Assembly (NCBI GenBank): GCA_944990035.1
Contig: CALYLX010000077.1
Coordinates: 248,001-312,000 of the forward strand
Reading direction: 5' to 3'
Origin: Clitopilus passeckerianus
Lineage: Eukaryota > Basidiomycota > Agaricomycetes > Agaricales > Entolomataceae
DNA length: 64,000 nt
Shown: piece after piece, positions 13,801 through 25,727 of the stretch
How the letters are laid out: the number at the start of each line of letters is the position of its first letter
How positions within the stretch are numbered: the first letter of the stretch is position 1
The notes under the pieces: generated by a model
Seen by the model: the letters and a program-made list of their open reading frames with translations, nothing else
Databases searched by the model: none
Told to the model about the DNA's origin: nothing
Translations under genes and position numbers: made by a program

Positions 13801-15354
13801 TTCAAATGTCCACAAGCTCTCCCGTTCCGAACTCCCTCCACAGTTCTGCGCCAGGAGTAGACATAGTGTCCAGTCTTGAGAAAGAATGGGCTAAATCAAA
13901 TTTTATGGGCCTTCGGCGATCATGAGAACCATTTTCAACGAAGTAGATCAAGATCGATGCCGTTGCTTGACAGGAAGACCAGGAGTTCTGATTCATCGTC
14001 GTAGGGCAAGCTTGTACATGTATCAGGTCCTCTAAGTGCTCCAAGTCCGCTGGAGACTGTGCGTAGTGCATCCTCGGCATCTACGGAAATTAAAAACTAG
14101 AAAAAAATATCCATATGATAGATGGCCAATGCGTGTGTCAGCTGTCGCCAGTGCCTAGTTACTGAGTCGCCGCTGGACAATTGCACATGGTCGGCGATGC
14201 GGATTGAACAGAGTTCTATCTGATACGGGTCCATCGAGCGCCACTGTTGCGTTGTGTCGCGCAGTCGAGGTTTAGGACCCCAGGTGTCTCAACAAAGCAG
14301 AATTACGGAGCAGACTTCCGAGTCAGCCCTCGTTCCGACAAAGCAGGTAGTAGGAACGGGTAAGTACACAGTCGCCACTGGGAAATGTAGGTCTTGGTTC
14401 CCACAACTTTGCCAGAAAAGAACATACAGGTCTCCACAGATATCTATCAAGTATTCCATCGGGCGCATCGACCAACTCACATAGCTTGTCGGCGAAGCTG
14501 AATACAAAATTATCTATTCCGCCGAGGTGTGAAGCCGTAGATCGCCGGATTGTTCCCCGGTTAATCCTGGTAAATCATTCAAGGACAGGGGCCAGGCCCT
14601 ATAGCAAGGCTGCTTGAGAATCCTGCAGGGCATATCAAAGTTTATTGGCTAGCCTCGGCCGCCATAACTAGAGGTATGTTCTGATGAGGCCTGATGGATT
14701 GCTCATCGTTAGGGTCGGCGGCGAAGAAAAGACAAATCAGGTGGAAGGACGGAGAAATGTGAACAAAATAGGCAAATAGCCGAGAATCGCAGGGCACGCA
14801 CAGATTTACTCGTGGCGCATCATCAGCCGCTTCTAGGTCCACATCAAACCTAGAAAAGAGGCACGTTCCACGGTCCTCAGCACCTTGATGGCGACCCACA
14901 AAGCAATTGGGATACCCTTGAACGTAGACACGCCGGCCGAATAGTTTATAGCCGGTGACCCTCTCACCCACGAAAACTTGCCCGCTGACGCATCTGAATG
15001 GTTTCAACTTTGAATAGATGTCAAATCAGTCCGTATGGGCCCATCAATCTCTGATCACCGTTGCACGTGTTACGACGAACTCCCAAGCTTACTGCTTTGT
15101 GAGCTCCTGAAGCTAGCCCTTTCGGCGTAAATCGCCGAAACTCGTGGAATATTGAGAAAAGAGACATCAGAGTGCAAATCAGAAGCTACTAGTGCAGGGG
15201 AATGACATCCATTAATCTTTGCTTTGTGGATGGAACCAGAAAGGAAAATTTAACATCGGCATTCTAGATCGCGTCGGTACTCTAGCAATTACCCCTATAT
15301 CTGGTAAGTGCCCTCTCCTGTCGGCTCGTCTTTTACGAGTGATACAGATCCCAT
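10821..15354. other. Long gene-poor region
   Basis: About 4.5 kb with no supported gene. The longest open frame, 14642-15007 on the minus strand (121 residues, ending AAEASQ), has no recognised domain and no convincing splice partner. Others (10820-11173 minus, 11030-11305 plus) overlap on opposite strands and look like chance frames. I saw no terminal repeats or transposase or reverse-transcriptase motifs, although decayed elements could be hidden here. Confidence 0.4.
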
Positions 15355-16209
15355 CTACCGTTGCTTCACATGCATTTTGAGCGAGCATGGGTCCCTCGAT
15401 CCGGCCTTTTTACAACCCTTGCATGTTCGTCCATGCTGTATCATCAAAACATGTAACCCATACTTCAGATCCTCCGGAATTTTGAGATCTAGGTGTGCTT
15501 GAGTGAGTACACGATCCGCCTTCGGAGGCACCCACTCCAGGATCTTGCTGAGCCGGAACACATGCGTATCGACCGCGAAAGATTCGCGGCCGAGACAAAA
15601 GAGTAAGACGCATGATGCAGTCTTGGGACCGACGCCATCATACGAAATTAGCTCCTTCATGATATCTTCGTCTGACATTCGTTTGGCGGGATCGACCTCT
15701 GCTAGGTGCTGGAGCGAATACTCGCCGTGCTTTCCCTTGACCTCCGCGAGGATTTTCTGGATAGTACCAGCCTTTTTGTTCGCCAGGCCGCCGTGTCTCA
15801 GGGCCTCGACCACGTCTTCTTTCGGCGCGGAGGCGATAGCGGCAAAGTTGTGTTTGCCAAATTTCTCGTCTAAGCTTTCTTTAGCACTTGATGAATTCCT
15901 TCCCGACGTGTTTTGGGACAGGATGATTCCGATGAGGGCGTCAAGCACATTGGGTACCTGACCACACGATCTTGCAGAGTTTCCGCCCTCAGAAGCTTTC
16001 TGCCTCAAAGCAAACCGCGTAGGGTTCGATTTCAGAAGTAGGGCATGAATTTCTGCCGCGTCCTTGGGAGTCGGATGTGGCCACGTTGGAAAAGGAGATT
16101 CGACTGCAAACGTGGCTTGTAGTTTCAGCTTCTTCGTTTTATTAGGAGATTCATAGTTCGGTGCAAGAGCCAGAGAGTCTGGTGTAGTTGATCGCTCTCT
16201 TTTTCCCAT
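15355..16209 (-). CDS. HhH-GPD family DNA glycosylase (endonuclease III-like)
   Basis: Base-excision repair enzyme of the HhH-GPD superfamily, 284 residues, single exon. The helix-hairpin-helix reads YDGVGPKTASCVLLF, keeping the lysine that corresponds to the catalytic lysine of endonuclease III, and VDTHVFRL keeps the catalytic aspartate. ALIGIILSQNTS matches the substrate-pocket helix. The C-terminus has CKGC then C after seven residues instead of the usual C-x6-C-x2-C-x5-C iron-sulfur ligands: the first cysteine is absent and the last spacing differs, so a normal 4Fe-4S cluster is doubtful. By family it would act as a bifunctional glycosylase/AP lyase on oxidised bases; substrate specificity cannot be read. 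Start chosen at MGKRERS, since an upstream in-frame ATG would add a weak arginine-rich extension. Confidence 0.85.
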   Translation of the reverse strand: MGKRERSTTPDSLALAPNYESPNKTKKLKLQATFAVESPFPTWPHPTPKDAAEIHALLLKSNPTRFALRQKASEGGNSARSCGQVPNVLDALIGIILSQNTSGRNSSSAKESLDEKFGKHNFAAIASAPKEDVVEALRHGGLANKKAGTIQKILAEVKGKHGEYSLQHLAEVDPAKRMSDEDIMKELISYDGVGPKTASCVLLFCLGRESFAVDTHVFRLSKILEWVPPKADRVLTQAHLDLKIPEDLKYGLHVLMIQHGRTCKGCKKAGSRDPCSLKMHVKQR

Positions 16210-19057
16210 TACGATACGACGATAAGTGGAAAGACGGTACTTTGAAGCTATACGTGGTGGCGAGAGACAGCGGAGCATTCAGCTGGAATACCGCCGACGT
16301 CATCATTGGACGCGAACAGTCACATTGTGACGATCGCGTTCTTGGGCGTCTGCTCGACGTAACGAACCAGTCTAATTGGCTGGGAATCATTGCAAATGGA
16401 TATTCTTCATGAGGATACTTAACCCGGGCGCACAGCAGGTACCACAGCACTTGACTCGAGCGACAAATAGGAAAAAGACCTGGGATGAGTCAGGTTTACA
16501 CGCCCGCCTTCGTATATAATCTGAACTCTCGGTCAGGCGGGTAGTCGTCCTCCCATGAGGCCGGCTGCAAACTTCTTTTTGTCCTTAGAGAAGCTCACCG
16601 GCACCTGTCTCTACCGCGCTCACCGAGGATGTGCCAGTGTTTCAGCTTGACGCGCCTCTATGGATTCATGACATTCGGACAACTCTCTACCCCATGCCAA
16701 TGTAGCATTGTGCTCGCAGATCCACTCAGATCGTGGAAGAGTTGGGTCCAAAGAGTCATAGAGCACTTATGACATGTTTCTCAGAGCTTGGAGCTCAATA
16801 TCTTGCAATTTTTTTCAGGTCGACTCGTTGTGAATACTGCACGAGTCATATCCACGCCATTCACCCACGCTTGCTCGGATTTCTCCAGTGTGATATCTAA
16901 AAGTCTTCTATCATACTCTGCTCCAACCACCGATCTTATCACCACGAAAACTGCTTTTCAAGTACATTCATGTGGTTATTCGTTGCAATCTCTGTTACAA
17001 CACCCAACCTCATGCACGTGAAGCCATTGTTCCCCTTAACCAGTCACCATTAGTTGGTGGAGCTCCCAGATCTTCAGGTACCCTATAAAGCCTGTCAGGC
17101 AATGTTGAAGATCCTCTAGAAGCCGTCGCGCTGTCTACTCACGGCCGTCGTGGAAATGCTTCAGTCGAGCATTGTCATTCTGAATAGTTTCTGAAGTGAT
17201 CTAATATTTGACGATCAGAAAAGGAAGGCCCGACGTTACACATGGTGTTTTGAATTCACCGTAGTTCCTTACTTCCACGGTCTTTCGCAAGATATGTTGA
17301 TTGCGTCGTTCATCCTGGCACGAAATGGATCTCATCTGCTGGGATTTCTCTGGCTATTTCGATTTCATGGCCCTTTGCCCACGCATTGTTGACTCCACTG
17401 TGTTCTACTCATCTATCCTTGCGATCAGTGTCCACTTTGCATTTAGTGCGGTTTCGCAAGCAAGTCACCTACCCATTCCGTACGAATGCAAGGTCTTTCG
17501 CCCTACTAAATACAGGCAGTATCCGGTCCATTCCGCGTGTATGAATGTGATTAGTGATCGAACACCCTCGGTTTTGGCACACAATTTGCATGTTATTCCT
17601 AAGCCTCGCCCCGGACAGCCTCGGTGAATGGGATCTTCAAGCATCCCTCGCGATGGATTTAGAACTACAATTTTGGAATGGACGCTGTCGTCCCGACCAC
17701 ACGCCCAGTCGAGAGAACAGGCTTCTTCATCTACGCGTGTTTCCCATTTTAGGATCACAATGCACCCTGATTACCGGTTCATCTCGCCCAGTTTATGAAT
17801 GACGCACTTTCTTCCGCAGTTTGACGCAACATTTTTTCTGTCGAGTAATCCAGGATGAAAGGGTCAAAGATTTATTACATTTGTACCGGCAAAGATATTA
17901 CATCGTAAGTATTCCACTGAAGTTCCGTGAGTTAATCTCGCGAAGGGTAAAAGTCGGATGTACCGGCCGAGGTGGTGCAGAGCCGGATTTAGCTACGGAT
18001 GCAGAGCTTCGCCGACACGTGTATGAAAACTGACGTTATATCCCGGCGTACAGTCCGTTATGAGCTATGCGCCCCATGGATTCTCGTGCGCTTGGACAAT
18101 CCATCCAGAAGGAGGCATTACCCGTCCTATCAAATGGTATAATAGGAATACATCCAGGAAGAGCCGAACTCTCCGCAGAAATGAAGAAATGAATGGCTGT
18201 CAATGTCGCTGTACCTCGGAATTTGATGGTGAGAGCGTCCATTAGAAAGGGCAGAGGGTCAGAAAGTTCGTAGAACGTAGGCAGTGTTGAAAGTTCGATG
18301 GATTGTAGCCTGTACATGGGTCTGTGTGCGTAAGAGAACATTGGCGACAAACTCTATCACAGTGGGCGTCTCTGAGGGTGTCAAAGGTAGTCATTGCACC
18401 TCGATCATGCCCATAGAAGGTTCGGGGAAGAGGTAAAGTTTAGCAGTATGGGGTAGTCCCCGAGCGTGAGACGGACGGCCGGTACTAGGTTTCCAAATCC
18501 AGGAAGGTGAAGGAGTCATCATAGCTTAGCGATCTTGTCCCACGCGGACGATTCTCCATCACGCGAATGAACCTTCATCAGAACTCTCACAGCCAGTGTT
18601 CATAACCGCCACTGCTCTGTACATAGCGCAGCTAGGAATCAAGAGAAAGCTCTGCGACGAAAGGACTATAGAACGATATGACAGGTTGACGACGATACTT
18701 GGAACGACCTGCCTCGTATTCCAGAATCAAATTGCTGTGCTGGCCTGATTCGCGACGAGTGGGCGATAAGAAACCGGCTAGCGGCAACAATAGTGCAGGG
18801 CAATCCTCTCTACTTCGCTTACTTCGAGATGCACCGGTCCAGGCATCCGGGGAAACCAAAAGTATGGCTAGGGCGAAGACAATAGTGGCATCTCCATTCT
18901 ACCACAAACATTCCGCAACACACTGTCGAATCACTAAATCAGATCGGCGATGAGATTGGGGTCGTCCAGATTTGGATCCAACAATGAAAGGACCTCCCAC
19001 TGTCCCTTACCAAACCTCGACTCGTGTCCTCCGGCGGAACCTTTTCTGGCATAGGAC
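16210..19057. other. Intergenic region, no supported gene
   Basis: About 2.8 kb without a supported gene. A minus-strand frame at 18036-18350 is leucine-rich and could be a fragment of an F-box/LRR-type protein, but no start or splice context supports it. An AT-rich TATATAA near 16511 lies about 300 bp upstream of the glycosylase start and may belong to its promoter. Confidence 0.45.
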
Positions 19058-19064
19058 TATAAAG
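19058..19064 (+). promoter_or_regulatory. Putative TATA box of HMG-box gene
   Basis: TATAAAG about 245 bp upstream of the HMG-box ATG, followed by a pyrimidine-rich 5' leader (CCTTTCCC/CTCTC tracts) of the kind common before basidiomycete start codons. Position suggests a long leader; the TSS is not proven. Confidence 0.45.
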
Positions 19065-19306
19065 TCCCTACCTCGTATTGTCTTCGCTTTTTGTGCCCCG
19101 CCCGCCCAATTGTTCTTACCCGATCGCAAGAAACAATCAAAACGGATAGCGACGGTACCTTCGAAACCTCATTATTGAGCCCCCAAAGCGCGTAGGATCC
19201 TCTTTCCCATTCCTCCTTTTCGTTATTCTCTCTCCCCTTCCCCTGCCTCTCCTTACGACACCAAGGTGAATCCTCACCTTTCACGTTATCCCTTCCTCCC
19301 GCCATC

Positions 19307-20855
19307 ATGCCCGCCCTCCGTACTCGTGATACCCAACCGCGCTGTGAGTAGTCTCTATAGGATGTTTGGTGGACGACGAACTGATCTTCAGCAGCACTTG
19401 AAGTGACCACGGATGCTCCTCAACCTCCCTCCCTCTCCATCATCTCGCCGACTCCTCGCGCTTTCTCGTTCTCAGTGAATATGTCTGCTTCAGCCAGTCC
19501 TTACGCTTCACCTTCTCATTCTCCCTTTGAACCCGACCTCCGTTCGCTCTCTATTTCAACTTCATGTATAACACCATCGATACCCGCACGAACTCTAACG
19601 CCCACCTCCCCACTCAAACACTCGCCTATCGATTCATACTCCCAACCCCACAAACGCCGAAAATCTTCGTGCAGCACCATCGACCTCGAACGCCGACCCA
19701 AGAAGGGCGACGAGGACTACGTCAAGCGACCAGAGAACGCCTTCATTCTCTTCCGTCGTCATTGCTGCGAGGAACGTCAAGCCGCTCAGGAAGAGGCTTC
19801 GTCGGGTCCATCGAAGAAGGAACGCCAGGCCGATCTGTCCAAGTCCATCAGCCAACAATGGAAGAGCCTGTCGCCGGAGAAGCGTCAGTTTTGGGAGAAT
19901 AGGGCGAAGGAGGCGAAGAAGAAGCATGAGGAGACGTACCCGAACTATGTGTATCGTCCTCAACGCAAGGACAAGGACAAGTCAAAACTCAAAAAGCTGA
20001 GGGGCAGCGTCGAAGAGTCGGATATCGAGACCATCAACATCATGGTTCCTGTTCCCCAGCCTACTCGTCAACATGCTCGCTCTGCATCTGCTCCGACCCC
20101 GCCGCCACCATACCAGCCGTACCAGCAGATCCAGGTGCCGAACGTGTACCATGCGCCGGCCTGTCCGACATCGCCCTCACTGATGCCCATGATCAGCCGG
20201 CGAACGTCGCATCCAGCGTACCAGGACGAGTCGTCGGGCTTCGACTACATCCCCAACGACAACTTCTCGTTTACGCAAGCGCAGCTACCAGCTAGTATCC
20301 AGGTACGTTCTTTAATTTCGATCGATCGGTTTTGTCAACTGACTATTGGCGCAGTCTTCGGAGTTCCTGCGAAGCATGTTCATGCCCGTCGATCCTAGGG
20401 ATTCGCTACATTCACTCAACCTTCCGCAAGAATCATCTCTCCTTCCACCCGTCACCATCGTTTCACCTGTTTCTCCTATCGTCTCTCCCTCATCGCCACA
20501 TGACGGTCCCATCACCCCCGCACACGCCGTCTCGCAGTCGTTTAGCCTGATGTCCGAGCCAAAGACACAGGCAGATCTCGACCTCCAGATGCAGCACTGC
20601 TACCCAACCTACTGGGATCCCAACCTCCTCTGGCCGACGAACAACGAAATCCTCTTGACCGATGATTTCGACTTGAACGCCATTCCTCCTATTGAACTCG
20701 GCATCCCCAAGTTCTCTCAGGCAATGGAGCTCGAGATCAGCCAGCCCTACGGTGGCCAGTACGGGGAGATCATGGCTTCGTCACAGTACTGCGACGATAT
20801 GCAACTCCAGGACGGTATCCTCGCGTTCGACGAGATGATGGGCCCGGATTTTTAA
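19307..20855 (+). CDS. HMG-box transcription factor (MATA_HMG-box type)
   Basis: Nuclear DNA-binding protein, three exons 19307-19343, 19392-20302, 20355-20855, 482 residues. The first exon codes only MPALRTRDTQPR plus one base; the splice restores frame and the 3-exon sum divides by three. A Ser/Pro-rich N-terminus with many SP sites precedes one HMG box at about residues 115-195 (VKRPENAFILFRRHC ... LSKSISQQWKSLSPEK ... YPNYVYRPQR). An insert rich in A/E/S lies between helix 1 and helix 2. The C-terminal half is Pro/Ser-rich with acidic, glutamine-containing segments likely to activate. In basidiomycetes this class includes regulators of mating and clamp-cell/dikaryon development, but I cannot assign an ortholog. 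Confidence 0.85.
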
Positions 20856-23385
20856 AAGCTGACGACGAAGATGCTGGGCGTCATTGTTAGCTTGTTGTAT
20901 GGATATGTGTAATTTCTTGACGCACCTTGAGCCGTTCAGGTGCGGTGTACAAACCCATCTTGGTTCGGACTCGCTTCAGCACGCTTAAATCACTCATCTT
21001 GCATAGGTTTTGTACCATAGTCGTTCACCTGCATTACATTCATCGGTAGATGGAACGTCGACACGTACTGGTACATCGACCTTCCACCCATTCACATTCA
21101 CGCCTGTTACGCTTCACTTCATGACTCCTTCATTCACGAACTTTGAACATATCCATACCACTCTACGCATTATACCCAGTACCTCCACTCCGTCCCTAAC
21201 TTTATCCTCATCATGTGGCGTTATTGTTGTCGTTTACTTTATTCCTGCGAATTCCACAGACTCGGCACCAGGAAGTCTTTGCGAATATTCCTTCGGATGT
21301 GAACGGAAGTGAAAGACAATAAGAGTCAGCGAATGCGGATATTCAGAAAACAATAAGGAAATTTGGTGATGGAAGACTCAATTGATATGGTTCGGCATCA
21401 GAGCGGCATTGATAACGATTGAGTCTTGCTGATTATTGGCCTACGCTTGAGGTTGAATCGCGAGGGCATTGCCTTTCTAGGCGCATTTCTACCCGTATCA
21501 CGGCCATATGGGAAAAAGGTTCCAAAAATGTCAGTCCCATGATGTTTGGAACAGGACTTGGTCCAAACAAAGTGCGTCCACGGGGTAGCCGCCAACTCGA
21601 AATGAACGAAGCGATGTCGTATTCTTCTGGGTACCCTAGTTTAATGAACTGGGTTGTGGGCAAACGCATCATCGCGAAGCTTCTTGTATTGGCAGCGTGG
21701 CGCAGGTTCGGGATCCTAAAGAGGAACCTTGAAAGGGTTTGTCCGCGACAGCATGTGGAACGTCGTGGCGGAGTGTATGGATGCTACATGAGTCACCCAG
21801 CCGGCGTGAGAGGGGAACATGGTCTCGAATTCTAGAGCATTACGGCGCTTGAGAACACCCGGAGGATGTGGCACTGCCAGAAGAAGTGTGAACGCGATAG
21901 TGATGCAACGTCCGAGGAGATGACGTCGAGAAGCGGATGGGAGATTTCTTACACGCCTAGGCTATGAGTGGCGTCAGAAGGAGAGTTGAATGCTTCAGAT
22001 GTAGAAAAGCCATACCTGAGGTGCACGAACTGGACTGATCATACCTTCGTATCTGCGAATGCAAAGGTTAAAAGATCAATGAAGTCATTTGGATCGCTTA
22101 AAGACACCGCAATGAGCTGCTGGGGCAACGGGCGAGAGGTGCATTGAACCCGCCAAGGCAGATAAGAACCAGCATTGAACAGAAGCATGAGAAGGAAGCC
22201 TTTAAAGACAAACGAGACGCCAAGAAGGTGTCTCGTACCAGACGCCACTCAGTATGACCGACGGTCATCTCCTATTGTGAACATGCTATATGGCATAACA
22301 GAGAAGAGTTTATTTCTCAAAGGGAGATACAGGTGGTATACAAGCTCCTAAGGGACATGTTTTAGCGAAACCGTATCTGGCAGAGGGAGAAGAACATACC
22401 TCTAGTAAGTAAAGCCTTCAACTCGCCGAGAACCTGCGAAGCACCTCCCAATATCCAGCCATATCCTCCCAGAACCACGCCAAGAGTCCCTTGTGGCGCG
22501 TAAAACGCGTTAACCAACGAGTTGCGAGACAAGCAGTCCTGAACACGCCAGAACAGCATTGCAGGGGGTTGGATGACAGCTGCATGTGAAGGTTTAGGGC
22601 AGGCCATTATGTCAGCACTTCTGGCACCAAGCGCCGAAGCTCAAAATTCTTGATCTTGAGCGCTTATGAATTATGATACCGTTTAAGTTTAAGCGCTTTA
22701 ACTTGAACGAACGTCCATTGGCGAGGAAGAGTAACTTAGAAGTTACAAGACGCTTTGCCCACCCTATTAGTCGCTTTTTTTCGCCTCGACTGGTGCTTGG
22801 TAGCCCATGATTGGGGCTTCTCCGTGCCAATTACTTCGCGCCTTCAAGCACTACAATCTCTCGACCCGGAACTCTCGCGAAGAAGGAATTCTTTGCAGGG
22901 TCATGGCTCAAAGTTCAAGCATCGGCATGGTGTGCTCATGAATCGGTCGCGACGATGCCGCCGACATGCCGATGCCAAGGTCTCGCATTACACAGCTTTC
23001 GCGGGCATGAGTAATGGTTCCCGCTTGTTGAGGTTATACGTGTAAACGGGCTCCATAATACCCTGGAAAATGGCACCACGGTGGGTCCCTCTGGATCCAC
23101 GCTGACAGACATCAACACAGGAAAATAGGTGTAGCTTAACACTCAAACACAATTCACCCCAACTCCCAACACGTCAGTTGTTACTCATAATCACAAGCGC
23201 ATTCCTGGGGGCGGGGATGATTGCCATTCTGGTTGGTCGGGACTTGGTCGGCCCTCCAATGTAGATCGGCATACCCCTATACTACACTTCCTTATGCTGT
23301 GGAACTTGATACTGATCCGTCGTCATTTGCTCAATTCCTGTCTTTGAGGCGGTACACCTTACACCACTCGACATTCTTCTCTCGG
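20856..23385. other. Intergenic region, no supported gene
   Basis: About 2.5 kb. Minus-strand frames at 22039-22248 and 22362-22607 code hydrophobic, glycine-containing stretches that might be exons of a decayed membrane protein, but splice joins were not convincing. A near-palindrome centred on AAGCGCTT lies near 22690. No transposon hallmarks seen. Confidence 0.4.
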
Positions 23386-23394
23386 TATATAAAG
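23386..23394 (+). promoter_or_regulatory. TATA box of glycine-rich gene A
   Basis: TATATAAAG located 104 bp before the ATG at 23498, a typical spacing for a strong fungal core promoter. Confidence 0.6.
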
Positions 23395-23497
23395 CGAGAG
23401 GACCATCCAGACTGCTTTCATCATCGACAACGGACGCATCCGGTCTCAATCACTCCCAGATTCTTCCTGGGAAAATCTCGCTTTTGAAACAATCACC

Positions 23498-24600
23498 ATG
23501 TTCGTACCATTCATCTCGACCCGCTCGACTGGCAAATCATCAAGAAAACTCAGCCCTCGAGCTGGTGGCGGAGGCGGAGGAGGAGGAGGAAGAGGCGGGG
23601 GTGGTGGCGGAGGCGGGAGAGGGGGCGGAGGCGGTGGAGGCCCAAAGGGCGGGGGCAGCAGCAGCAGTGGTAGTTCCAAGGGTGGGGGCAGCAGCAGCAG
23701 TGGTGGTGGAAGTAAGAGTCCGCCGAGACCGATTTCCTCTGGTGGTGGAACTTCCAAGTCAGCCTCTTCCTATAGCCCTGGGGGAGGACCGAAGACGACT
23801 ATACCGTCCGGCTCTCCATTTGCTGGACGTTCTATCGGCGGTGGAACTAGGGGAGAGGTATACGGAAATAAGTAAGTCGGTCGATTCTTTGCTTGTTCAG
23901 ATCGCTGATTGGATGCCGCCAGGCAATACGGGAGTGGATATCCTGGAGTGAACACTCGTGGCGTTGGAGGACGAGGTTTCCCGTTTACTTTTTGGCCTCT
24001 CGCATGGGGAGGTGCCGCAGGGTTCGGTGCTGGTGCATACCTGCATAACAACGAGGTTAGTCTCTTTTCAACTTGACAATGTACAGGATGACTAACGCTT
24101 TGCCTTCCATCTAGTACGGCCGGCCAGACAATTCCAGCCGTCCAGGAGGCCCACTCGCAACCACAGTCTTCATCTCAAACTCCACGAGCTCTACCTTCCG
24201 AATCCTAGCAGACAACGTCACCATCTCCGAGCTCATAACCGACATCCAGACCAACTGCTCCATCAAGGCCAACTCCTCATCACCAATCCCCTACCAAGAC
24301 TCGCTATCGGCGCTTCCTCAGCCTGAGCAGACCATTCAATATTACCGAGCATCCACAGTCGCGCTCACCCTTGACGGGTACAACAACTCGGCGGTGTTCC
24401 AACCTGAAGGCGCTCAGGATACACCTCTGCCTTCTAACGTCGACAATAACTTGATGAACTGCCTGAATTATACCATTGGAGCTGCTGTACCTCTGGTCGG
24501 TGGATCGAGCGACTACACAGGGAGGCCATACAACGCAGCGTTGAAGCAGGAAGCGTGGATGTTCTTCTGGGTCGTATGGGCGATGTACCTCCTGACATGA
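23498..24600 (+). CDS. Glycine-rich protein with C-terminal hydrophobic tail, copy A
   Basis: Exons 23498-23871, 23923-24055, 24115-24600; 330 residues. After MFVPFIS the first exon is a long glycine-rich stretch with SSSS and PK/R interruptions. Exon 2 codes a conserved hydrophobic segment with GRGFPF, FWPLAWGG and AYLHNNE, probably a membrane-inserting or hairpin element. Exon 3 starts YGRPDNSSRPGG and contains a folded domain with LPQPEQTIQYYRAS and ALTLDGYNN, several possible N-glycosylation sites, and a C-terminal hydrophobic helix that could be a transmembrane or GPI-type signal. No classical signal peptide is visible. It is paralogous to the next gene with the same intron positions and phases. 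Function unknown; a surface or wall role is inference. Confidence 0.8.
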
Positions 24601-25727
24601 TACCTCAACCGTAATTCGTAATTCGCTACATATTTATTTGTTTACTTCTCCCACTTATCCGCGCTTTTTGCGTTCTAATGTACAAATCGAATTATTCAAT
24701 AATACTGTATAACCACATGTGCCTTTATCTGCGTATGAAATTATTGACATCATGTCGACATAGCGTTGCCGGCTCGAAATATATTACGGTGCAAATACTC
24801 TGATAGTTGCTGGGTTGGTGTCCTCGTCGTATAAGCACGTCAGTATTTAGTGCACACGAGTTCTTATCCTTTGGGCGACGAACGTGCGATACTGACAGCT
24901 ATTTCCAAAGTCAAATCATATCGCCATGTTGCACTAGTTGGAGGGCTGTGACGCTTGGCTCGATATGGCGAAATAGGTGTGGTACTTCGTCTATCAATAG
25001 CGCTGGGTGAGAGTTGTATGGTAGGCTTCGGCTAGCTACCGAGGTGTCAACTTGTATCCAGCCCTCCAAGAAATAAGTTCGGAGAATCGGTGTGACCCCT
25101 GACGGTTGGGCAGTGTATGCCGATACTCATGGCAGTCAAATAGGTGTGAAATCCCATGCGGTCTTCCGATCGCGTGCTCGCTGGATGGGCTAGCAATATC
25201 TAAATATTGGTATAAACGGCGGGGGTGTGGTGGCGTATATACGTTTCAGCAGTACCGCTGGAGATTTAAACGTGGTATAGTTGAAATATTTCGGACGAGT
25301 TGCTGACCTCTAGCTCGACACAAGGCGTTCTTGTTAACCGAGCAGTGCCAGGATCGGGTTTCACAGGGCGAAGAAAATAATGCTATACGACTAATTCACT
25401 CAAAGAGAGGTATTTTCTTCTTCATCTGAAGCTTCTATCTTCGTGTGTTCGTCGTAGTAGGCGCATAAAGTTCGTGAAGACCAGTGCAAGTGACTCGGAT
25501 TCATATTCCGAAAAGGTCCCAACATATGTCAGCTTGGCATTAACCGTATCAGTGATGGGGCTGTGCTTGCCGAACCTTATACTCCGACACATTTCCTAAA
25601 AGGGGATGTAGTGTATTCTCCACCATTCATAACCCATGGTTCGGAAAGTTTGCCATCTTATAGTTTTCTGCCCTCTGCCACGCGCAAACCCACCGTCCAT
25701 TCATCCGGCTTGAACCAGACTTCACCC
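24601..25727. other. Spacer between the two glycine-rich paralogs
   Basis: About 1.1 kb without a supported gene. It holds the 3' flank of copy A, including an AT-rich downstream stretch near 24640-24720, and the promoter of copy B. The short phrase CAAATAGGTGTG occurs near 24970 and again near 25139. No clear TATA box was found for copy B. Confidence 0.4.

Noticed and set aside
22680..22710. Imperfect palindrome around AAGCGCTT as an operator or transposon end
   Set aside because: Only about 20 bp, imperfect, with no second copy framing an element.
23560..23760. Minus-strand proline-rich frame opposite the glycine tract
   Set aside because: It is the reverse complement of a GGN repeat and has no start, splice or domain support.
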